Origin: QYOJ01 sp043806735
GTDB lineage: Bacteria > Bacteroidota > Bacteroidia > Bacteroidales > FEN-979
Direction of reading: 5' to 3'
DNA: 28,310 nt
Assembly: GCA_043806735.1 (NCBI GenBank)
Contig: JAZDGR010000137.1
Location: 1-28,310 of the forward strand
This document shows positions 16,191 to 22,061 of the stretch, in pieces. The number at the start of each line of letters is the position of its first letter. Positions within the stretch are counted from its first letter, which is position 1. The translations under genes and the position numbers were made by a program. The notes beneath the pieces are model-generated. The model was not told the origin of the DNA, did no database searches, and saw only the letters and a list, made by a program, of their open reading frames with translations.

Positions 16191-17738
16191 CATTTTAATT
16201 TCATCTCCATTTTTATTATAAAAGTGGTATTCCAGGAAATGGTTTGCATTTTGGGACTCGACGTTTATGCGTTGATGAAATTGCTTCCGCCATGTCCGTT
16301 GAAGGTTGAAGAATCCCTTTTTGATATAGGCATACACAAACGGATGCACGGTCACGGTCAACTCCTTTTCATTTTGTTCATGGATGAGGTAACTGAGGTT
16401 GTTCTCGATCTCATCGGTAAGCAGGAGACTTGGCCTGATCTGTCCCGTTCCGTCGCAGGCAGGGCATTTTTCCTGGATCTGGACATTCATTTCAGGCCGT
16501 ACACGCTGGCGGGTGATCTGGACCAGCCCAAATTTACTTGGAGGGAGGATGGAATGCTTGGCCCTGTCTCTTTTCATCTCATCCCGCAGCTTGTCAAACA
16601 GCTTCCGGCGGTTCTGCCCCAGTGTCATGTCTATAAAATCGATCACAATGATTCCGCCCATGTCGCGTAACCTGAGCTGACGGGCCACTTCAACCGCTGC
16701 TTCCATGTTCACTTCCAGGGCATTGGTCTCCTGGTTATTGTCTGCTTTGACCCGGTGACCGCTGTTGATATCAATCACATGAAGCGCTTCGGTATGTTCG
16801 ATAATGAGGTAGGTGCCGCTTTTGATGGTGACTTCTTTCCCGAAGGAGCTTTTGATCTGTTTGTCAATCCCATACGATTCAAAAACCGGAATTCGACCGC
16901 TATAATGCTTGACAATATGGGCTTTATCCGGAAATATTTTCTGGATGTAATTCCGGATCTCCTCGCTCAGGGTGGCATCGTTGACCACGATCTGATTGAA
17001 TGACTCATTCAACACATCCCTGACAATCGCCGATGTTCTGTCGATCTCCCCGATGATTTTCTGTGGTGGCGTTGTATTGATCAGCTTTTTGGAGATGCTT
17101 TCCCATCTGTGGTAAAGATTCCTGAGATCCTGATCAAGGTCGGCCACGAGTTTATTCTCGGCAACCGTCCGGATGATAACTCCGCAATTTTTAGGTATAA
17201 TACTGGTAATCAGCCGTTTGAGCCTATTCCGTTCTTCGGAGCTTTTAATTTTTTGGGATACGGAGATTTTATCTGAAAACGGAATCAGTACAATGTATCT
17301 TCCTGCAAACGCCAGTTCAGAAGTTACCCGGGGCCCTTTAGTCGAAATAGGTTCTTTGGCAATCTGAACGAGAACATGTTGGTTAGGCTTTAGCACTTGG
17401 TTGATCTTCCCGGTCTTCTGGATATCTTCCTCCATGTGAAAATCGACAATCGACATGTTTTCGGTCTTTCCCGACTGCGCCGCTTTTATATATTTCAGCA
17501 ACGACTGGACCTGAGGACCCAGATCCAGGTAGTGAAGGAAAGCATCCTTTCCGTATCCCACGTCCACAAAGGCCGCATTCAGTCCGGGCATGATTTTTTT
17601 GACCTTGCCCAGGTAAATGTCACCGACCCCATATTCATTATTGGATTTCTCCTTGTTCAGTTCAACAAGAAGTTTGTCTTCCAGTAAGGCAATTTCAACC
17701 CCCTGAGGAGTTGAATTAATAATTAATTCCTTATTCAC
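16188..17738 (-). CDS. rng: Ribonuclease G (Rne/Rng family)
   Basis: This endoribonuclease of the RNase E/G family acts in rRNA 5' processing and mRNA decay; 516 residues. It starts at GTG (17738; an out-of-frame ATG overlaps it) with MNKELIINSTPQGVEIALLED, the usual beginning in this phylum. An S1-type segment (about 38-130; VGDIYLGKVKKIMPGLNAAFVDVG) is followed by the catalytic region with metal ligands in DINSG (323-327) and DFIDM (367-371). The zinc-link motif CPACDGTG is at about residue 425. It lacks the long C-terminal scaffold of RNase E. It is the second gene after HU and the COX24-type small protein on the same strand. Confidence 0.95.
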   Translation of the reverse strand: MNKELIINSTPQGVEIALLEDKLLVELNKEKSNNEYGVGDIYLGKVKKIMPGLNAAFVDVGYGKDAFLHYLDLGPQVQSLLKYIKAAQSGKTENMSIVDFHMEEDIQKTGKINQVLKPNQHVLVQIAKEPISTKGPRVTSELAFAGRYIVLIPFSDKISVSQKIKSSEERNRLKRLITSIIPKNCGVIIRTVAENKLVADLDQDLRNLYHRWESISKKLINTTPPQKIIGEIDRTSAIVRDVLNESFNQIVVNDATLSEEIRNYIQKIFPDKAHIVKHYSGRIPVFESYGIDKQIKSSFGKEVTIKSGTYLIIEHTEALHVIDINSGHRVKADNNQETNALEVNMEAAVEVARQLRLRDMGGIIVIDFIDMTLGQNRRKLFDKLRDEMKRDRAKHSILPPSKFGLVQITRQRVRPEMNVQIQEKCPACDGTGQIRPSLLLTDEIENNLSYLIHEQNEKELTVTVHPFVYAYIKKGFFNLQRTWRKQFHQRINVESQNANHFLEYHFYNKNGDEIKM

Positions 17739-17818
17739 ATCCGTCTTATTTAGATATAAATCACCAACGTGTGTCAGCGATATTTATGACAGAAGAGAAT
17801 GTAGCAGAGGAAGGGTTC

Positions 17819-17908
17819 TTATTTCTTCTTATGCCTGTTTTTGCGCAAACGTTTTTTCCGTTTGTGCGTGGCCATCTTGTGTCTCTTTCTCTTTTTTCCG
17901 CTTGGCAT
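17819..17908 (-). CDS. 29-residue basic protein, AURKAIP1/COX24-domain type (bS22/mS38-like)
   Basis: A short minus-strand frame from ATG at 17908 to TAA at 17819-17821 encodes 29 residues, mostly Lys, Arg and His: MPSGKKRKRHKMATHKRKK followed by RLRKNRHKKK. The K-rich helix of the form KRxKMxxHKRKKRLRKNR is the hallmark of the AURKAIP1/COX24 domain. That domain is found in mitochondrial ribosomal protein mS38 and the actinobacterial ribosomal protein bS22, so a small-subunit ribosomal role is likely. Proteins like this are present in many Bacteroidota. It lies 21 nt after the HU stop and 80 nt before rng, on the same strand, so co-transcription is likely. Its size makes it easy to miss in annotation. 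Confidence 0.85.
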   Translation of the reverse strand: MPSGKKRKRHKMATHKRKKRLRKNRHKKK

Positions 17909-17929
17909 ACCGAGTAGAACCTTAGAAAA

Positions 17930-18220
17930 TTACTTTACTTTGACGTTGGATTTGATCTTGTTCACAAAGGTTTTAGCCGGCTTGAAAGAGGGAATATTGT
18001 GGGCAGGAATAATCAGGGTGGTGTTTCTTGAAATATTTCTTCCTGTTTTTTCAGCTCTTTTTTTGATGATGAAGCTACCGAAACCCCTTAAATAAACATT
18101 CTGTCCGTTTATCATGGAGTGCTTTACGGTGTCCATAAAAGCTTCTACGGTGGCCTGAACGGCGACTTTCTCGATACCGGTTTTATTGGCAATTTCTGCT
18201 ACGATTTCTGCTTTTGTCAT
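17930..18220 (-). CDS. HU family DNA-binding protein
   Basis: This is a 96-residue histone-like protein. It begins MTKAEIVAEIANKTGIEK, the HU/IHF N-terminal helix, and contains VQATVEAFMDTVKHSM, then GQNVYLRGFGSFIIKKRAEKT (about residues 39-59), which matches the HU signature around the DNA-binding arms. PAHNIPSFKPAKTFVNKI closes the body. It bends DNA and compacts the nucleoid as a dimer. A -7 element on the minus strand at 18282-18289 gives a leader of about 55 nt. It is divergent from mutY and first in the HU / COX24-type / rng / trpS series. Confidence 0.95.
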   Translation of the reverse strand: MTKAEIVAEIANKTGIEKVAVQATVEAFMDTVKHSMINGQNVYLRGFGSFIIKKRAEKTGRNISRNTTLIIPAHNIPSFKPAKTFVNKIKSNVKVK

Positions 18221-18281
18221 ACTGTAAGAAATTTGTTATATTATTAATAATGAATGAATTTGTTCCATGTTAAACGGGGTG

Positions 18282-18289
18282 CAAATATA
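18282..18289 (-). promoter_or_regulatory. -7 element for the HU gene
   Basis: The minus strand reads TATATTTG followed by CACC, matching TANNTTTG, about 62 nt upstream of the HU ATG. A TTTC lies near the -33 position instead of TTTG. Confidence 0.55.
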
Positions 18290-18328
18290 TAACTTTTTTG
18301 AAATACAATGAAATACAGGAAAAATTTT

Positions 18329-18401
18329 ACAGGATACGGGATACGGGATACTATTTTGTATCTTTGCACGATCTTTTATCCCGTATCCCGCATCCCGTAT
18401 C
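18329..18401. repeat. Inverted repeat of 7-bp units around the mutY promoter
   Basis: The left arm 18329-18351 is tandem GATACGG heptamers. The right arm 18377-18401 is the reverse complement (tandem ATCCCGT/ATCCCGC). The arms pair over about 20 bp with one or two mismatches around a 25-bp loop. The loop holds the -7 element TATCTTTG. Confidence 0.8.
18359..18366 (+). promoter_or_regulatory. -7 element for mutY
   Basis: TATCTTTG followed by CACG matches TANNTTTG, 48 bp before the ATG at 18407. No clear -33 box; that region is occupied by the left arm of the inverted repeat. Confidence 0.55.
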
Positions 18402-18406
18402 TGCTC

Positions 18407-19462
18407 ATGCGCTTCACCTCCAAGCTGATTACATGGTATCACAGGCACAAACGCGACCTTCCCTTTCGCGGCACATGTGATCCTTACCTGATCTGGGTCT
18501 CTGAGGTGATCCTGCAGCAAACGCGCATGGAACAAGGACTTGGGTATTATCTACGGTTTGTTGAACGATTCCCTGATATGGTTTCATTGGCCAGTGCCGA
18601 TGAGGAGGAGGTACTTAAACTCTGGCAGGGGCTGGGATACTATTCAAGAGCCCGCAATCTTCATGAAACTGCCAGGAAACTGGTAAAAGAAAACGGCGGG
18701 CAATTTCCCAAAACTTATAAAGAAATACGAAATTTGAAAGGAATTGGGGATTATTCGGCCGCATCCATTGCTTCCCTTTCATTTGGTGAACCTTATCCCG
18801 CCGTTGACGGAAATGTGTACCGGTTTCTGGCGAGGTTCTTTGGGATCAAGGATCCCGCCGGTTCTGGGTCGGGAAAGAAAAGAGCGGTTCAGTTGAGTTC
18901 AGAGCGGATAGACCGGAAGAATCCAGGCGCTTTCAACCAGGCAATGATCGAGTTCGGAGCATTGGTCTGTAAGCCGGCAAATCCCGCCTGTCAAGATTGC
19001 ATTTTCAGGTCCGGCTGTTATGCGTTCACCCGGAATATTGTCGACCGTCTACCGGTGAGATCAAAACAAACGAAAATCCGAAGACGCTATTTTAATTACC
19101 TGGTGATTACGGATGAACAGAAAGGTGCAATCCGGATCCACCTGCACAAACGGACCGGAAATGATATCTGGGAAAATCTGTATGACTTTCCGTTGATAGA
19201 AACAACAAGAAAAGTCTCCTTGAAAACGTTGTTCAATTCGGAAGCCTTCAGATCATATTTCCCAGAGAGGTTGCCTGAAATCAGCCATGTTTCAGAGGAA
19301 TTCCGGCACATCCTGTCACATCAGATTATCCTGGCCAGGTTTTTCAGGGTGTCATTAAAGGGTCAGCCGGCCCGGATAAGTCGGCCGGTCACTCTGGATG
19401 AAATCCGCCAGTTCCCGGTTCCCAGGTTAATCACACTTTATTTGCAAAAGTATTTTGCATAA
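18407..19462 (+). CDS. mutY: A/G-specific adenine glycosylase MutY
   Basis: This base-excision repair glycosylase removes adenine mispaired with 8-oxoguanine; 351 residues. The start at 18407 (MRFTSKLITWYHRHKRDLPF) is chosen because upstream in-frame ATGs lie before the promoter and inside the inverted repeat. E33 in SEVILQQT and D134 in AVDGNVYRFLAR are the expected catalytic residues. The helix-hairpin-helix is LKGIGDYSAASI. The 4Fe-4S ligands are C188, C195, C198 and C204 with the exact C-x6-C-x2-C-x5-C spacing. The C-terminal third is a divergent NUDIX-like recognition domain (EFRHILSHQIILARFF). It is the first gene of a plus-strand series and divergent from HU. Confidence 0.95.
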   Translation: MRFTSKLITWYHRHKRDLPFRGTCDPYLIWVSEVILQQTRMEQGLGYYLRFVERFPDMVSLASADEEEVLKLWQGLGYYSRARNLHETARKLVKENGGQFPKTYKEIRNLKGIGDYSAASIASLSFGEPYPAVDGNVYRFLARFFGIKDPAGSGSGKKRAVQLSSERIDRKNPGAFNQAMIEFGALVCKPANPACQDCIFRSGCYAFTRNIVDRLPVRSKQTKIRRRYFNYLVITDEQKGAIRIHLHKRTGNDIWENLYDFPLIETTRKVSLKTLFNSEAFRSYFPERLPEISHVSEEFRHILSHQIILARFFRVSLKGQPARISRPVTLDEIRQFPVPRLITLYLQKYFA

Positions 19463-19484
19463 AGGAAGTTGTTTTATATTTTTG
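19454..19484 (+). promoter_or_regulatory. Promoter of the MgtE-N/CBS gene
   Basis: TTTG (19454-19457), a 19-bp spacer and TATTTTTG (19477-19484) form the best-spaced Bacteroidota promoter in the window, 45 nt before the ATG at 19530. The -33 box is inside the last codons of mutY. Confidence 0.6.
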
Positions 19485-19529
19485 ATCCTGAGGTAAAATC
19501 GTATTGCCGCTGGCGAAACCTGAAATGAA

Positions 19530-20804
19530 ATGACTACCCAGAAGACGTTTTATTTGAGCCAGATCCTCGGAAAGAAATTCTTTTCTTTGGATGGGGATGT
19601 GAGCGGAAAAATCCTGGATTTTCTCGTAGATCTCACGCCGATAGATCCCTCTCCGGATAAGCCGGTCAGGCCGAAAGTCATAGCGGTTAAAGTGAAGGTG
19701 GGCGCCTTTGAACGGGTGTTTGATTTCTCCGCTCTTGATATCCATCTTGAAAGGGGTTCGACCCGGTTGGTAGGTTCTGAACTGGAGGAGATTTCCAAAG
19801 CTTACCTGACAAATGTACTTTGGCTGAAAGAGAGCATTCTCTACCGGCAAATTGTGGATATCAACGGAAAGAAACTGGAAAAGGTCTTGGACATCCGTCT
19901 GGTCGATCTGCCGTCGGGCACCTTTGCCATTGCCGTTGATGTGGGTTTAAGCGGATGGCTTAGAAGACTTGGGATGCAGCAGGCCGCAGAAAAGATTTGC
20001 TCGTTATTCAGGATCCATATACCGACACAGCAGATTCTCTGGGATGATATAGAATCGGTCGATGTAGCCACGTCCAAACTTTTACTTTCAAAATCCACGT
20101 CCAAACTGACCGCTTTGCACCCATCCGATCTGGCAGATATCATTGAGGATCTGGACAAGGCAACCCGGACGTATGTTTTCACAGCCCTGGATGAAGAACA
20201 GGCAGCCGATGTGTTGGAAGAAATGCAGCCCGATGCCCAGGTTCATATTATTGAAAGTCTTTCGCTTCAGAAAGCTGCCGATCTTCTGGAGAGAATGGAT
20301 GCCGATGAGGTAGCCGATATCCTGGATGAACTTGAGGATGACAAAGCAGAATTGTTACTTAAAGAGATGGAAAAGGAATCATCGGAAGAGGTTCGCGAAC
20401 TGATGGAGTACAAGGACAATGAGGTAGGAAGTATCATGAACCGCGAATTTTTCGCCCTTAGTTCGTCGATAACGGTTGGAGAGGCTATTGATATCATCCG
20501 GAAGGAACAACCGGAACCGGTGCATACCAATACCGTTTTCATTACCGATCAAACGGAAAGACTGATCTCGTCTATCCCTTTGGCTGAACTGATCATTGCC
20601 GATCCATCCAGGACACTTGAAGAGATTATGACGAAGAAGCCCATCACGGTTCTGGATACCGACAAAATCGACACCCTGGCCGAGATGGTCTCCAAATATA
20701 ACCTCCTGTCGGTACCCGTAATCAATGAGGATAACTTCCTGGAAGGGATGGTCCTTATTGAAGATATCGTAGATGACCTGCTGGGGAGGAGGAAGACGCG
20801 GTAG
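19530..20804 (+). CDS. PRC-barrel / MgtE-N / CBS-pair protein without a channel domain
   Basis: This 424-residue protein looks soluble. Residues about 8-175 contain two PRC-barrel-like segments (LGKKFFSLDGDVSGKILDFL; YRQIVDINGKKLEKVLDIRL). About 195-300 is an MgtE N-terminal superhelix (LHPSDLADIIEDLDKATRT, AADVLEEMQPDAQVHIIES), and about 305-420 a CBS pair (VGSIMNREFFALSSS; IMTKKPITVLDTDKI; VPVINEDNFLEGMVLIEDIV). In MgtE these cytosolic parts sense Mg and gate the pore, but the C-terminal membrane domain is absent: the protein ends DDLLGRRKTR. A Mg-responsive regulatory role is inferred. A CorA-type channel is encoded about 3.7 kb downstream. The start at 19530 follows a well-spaced promoter. 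Confidence 0.85.
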   Translation: MTTQKTFYLSQILGKKFFSLDGDVSGKILDFLVDLTPIDPSPDKPVRPKVIAVKVKVGAFERVFDFSALDIHLERGSTRLVGSELEEISKAYLTNVLWLKESILYRQIVDINGKKLEKVLDIRLVDLPSGTFAIAVDVGLSGWLRRLGMQQAAEKICSLFRIHIPTQQILWDDIESVDVATSKLLLSKSTSKLTALHPSDLADIIEDLDKATRTYVFTALDEEQAADVLEEMQPDAQVHIIESLSLQKAADLLERMDADEVADILDELEDDKAELLLKEMEKESSEEVRELMEYKDNEVGSIMNREFFALSSSITVGEAIDIIRKEQPEPVHTNTVFITDQTERLISSIPLAELIIADPSRTLEEIMTKKPITVLDTDKIDTLAEMVSKYNLLSVPVINEDNFLEGMVLIEDIVDDLLGRRKTR

Positions 20805-20831
20805 CAGTTGGCAGTTCGCAGTTGGCAATTT
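20804..20831. repeat. Tandem 7-bp GCAGTTG repeats
   Basis: GCAGTTG, GCAGTTC, GCAGTTG and GCAATTT follow one another directly from the last base of the TAG stop of the preceding gene. This is the same heptamer family as 5568-5588. The rest of the 161-nt gap up to ssb holds a weak GTTCA/TGAAC dyad (20837-20858) around a T-run and the ssb -7 element. Confidence 0.75.
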
Positions 20832-20924
20832 GCACGGTTCACGAATTTTTTTTTGAACAACATATAACCTTTTGCCCTTTTTCCGGATTAATGGCATACA
20901 AAACCCGGCGACGGGAAAAAATTG

Positions 20925-20932
20925 TACTTTTG
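20925..20932 (+). promoter_or_regulatory. -7 element for ssb
   Basis: TACTTTTG matches TANNTTTG, 33 nt before the ssb ATG at 20966. No TTTG at -33. Confidence 0.5.
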
Positions 20933-20965
20933 TTAAACGGAATCATTCACTAAAAAAAAGAAGCA

Positions 20966-21400
20966 ATGGCAAACGGAGTAAACAAAGTGATTTTGGTCGG
21001 AAATCTTGGGAGGGATCCGGAGATTCAGAGTTTTGACAACGGCGTGAAGAAAACATCCTTTTCACTGGCGACCACAGAGGGATACAAGAACCGCGAGGGA
21101 GAGCGCACCACGCATACCGAATGGCATAATGTGGTCCTTTGGAGAGGGTTGGCAGAAGTAGCCGAAAAGTACCTTAAAAAGGGAAGTTCTATTTACCTTG
21201 AGGGACGTATCCGCAGACGGGAATATGAAGATGAAAACAAGCAAAAAAAGTTCATCTATGAAATTCTTGGTGATGCAATGACCATGCTGGGAGGTGGTCC
21301 ACGGAGAGAGGGCGCCCCGGAAGAGAACACTTCAGCTTCCCCTGTGACAATTGAGCCTGCACCAAACGTTACGGTTCCGGAAGATGACCTGCCTTTTTAA
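20966..21400 (+). CDS. ssb: Single-stranded DNA-binding protein
   Basis: This 144-residue SSB protects single-stranded DNA and recruits repair and replication partners. The OB-fold spans about residues 5-108 (VNKVILVGNLGRDPEIQ, FSLATTEGY, TEWHNVVLWRGLAEVAEKYLKKG, VEGR-type YLEGRIRRREY). A short linker ends in the partner-binding acidic tip EDDLPF. The start MANGVNKVILVGNLG is usual for the phylum. It follows mutY and the MgtE-N/CBS gene and precedes gldD, with a strong REP-like hairpin directly after the stop. Confidence 0.97.
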   Translation: MANGVNKVILVGNLGRDPEIQSFDNGVKKTSFSLATTEGYKNREGERTTHTEWHNVVLWRGLAEVAEKYLKKGSSIYLEGRIRRREYEDENKQKKFIYEILGDAMTMLGGGPRREGAPEENTSASPVTIEPAPNVTVPEDDLPF

Positions 21401-21450
21401 CCTCACCCCCTTCGCCCCCTCTCCTTCAGGAGAGGGGGTTGGGGGAGAGG
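21401..21450. repeat. REP-like GC-rich hairpin between ssb and gldD
   Basis: A perfect 11-bp inverted repeat, CCCCCTCTCCT (21415-21425) and AGGAGAGGGGG (21428-21438) with a 2-nt loop, is nested in a second pair CCTCACCCCC (21401-21410) / GGGGGAGAGG (21441-21450) with one mismatch. It starts right after the ssb stop. It lacks a T-run, so it is not a classical terminator; it may protect the ssb mRNA end or belong to a dispersed palindromic repeat family. Confidence 0.85.
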
Positions 21451-21460
21451 TCATATATCT

Positions 21461-22033
21461 ATGAAACACCTGACTCTAACCATTTTCATACTGGCCATAT
21501 TAATTAGGTGCCAATCTGACTATACTCCCAAGCCCCGTGGTTATTTCCGGATTGATGTGCCTGTTCATGAATACCGGCAGTTCGATACGATATTCCCATA
21601 TGCATTTGAATATCCCGTTTACGCGAAAATCTACCCCGATACATCGGGATTGGCCGAGCCCTATTGGATCAACATCCTATACCCGGCGTTCAGGGCAGAG
21701 TTGCACATAAGTTATAAGGTCATCCGGGATAATCTCAATACCTATCTGGAGGATTCCAGGACGTTGGTGAACAAACATATCCCCAAAGCCAACGCGATCA
21801 CCCAACAGGTATTTATCAACCCCGAAAACAGGGTGTTTGGACTCACCTTTACCATAAAAGGAACCGACGCGGCTTCACCGTACCAGTTTTATGTAACTGA
21901 CAGTATTTCTAAGTTCGTCAGGGGCGCCTTGTATTTTTATATTGCTCCCAACAACGATTCGCTGGCCCCGGTAATCGATTTTTTAATGACAGATATCGAT
22001 CATATGATCAGCACGTTTCGCTGGAAAAAATAA
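21461..22033 (+). CDS. gldD: Gliding motility lipoprotein GldD
   Basis: This 190-residue protein carries the GldD signature right after a lipoprotein-type signal: Cys at about residue 17, then SDYTPKPRGYFRIDVPVHEY. Later conserved parts are PYWINILYPAFRAELHISYK and VRGALYFYIAPNNDSL. GldD is required for gliding in Flavobacterium and is part of the Gld/T9SS gene set, though its exact role is less clear than that of the core GldK-N proteins. The residue before the lipobox Cys is Arg (LIRC), where Gly, Ala or Ser is usual. The CBS-type membrane gene gldE, commonly found next to gldD, is absent here. Confidence 0.93.
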   Translation: MKHLTLTIFILAILIRCQSDYTPKPRGYFRIDVPVHEYRQFDTIFPYAFEYPVYAKIYPDTSGLAEPYWINILYPAFRAELHISYKVIRDNLNTYLEDSRTLVNKHIPKANAITQQVFINPENRVFGLTFTIKGTDAASPYQFYVTDSISKFVRGALYFYIAPNNDSLAPVIDFLMTDIDHMISTFRWKK

Positions 22034-22061
22034 GAGACTATTTAAAAAAACCCACTTCTAT

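Noticed and set aside
20837..20858. GTTCA/TGAAC dyad with T-run considered as a terminator
   Set aside because: The stem is only 5 bp and the T-run is in the loop rather than after the stem.
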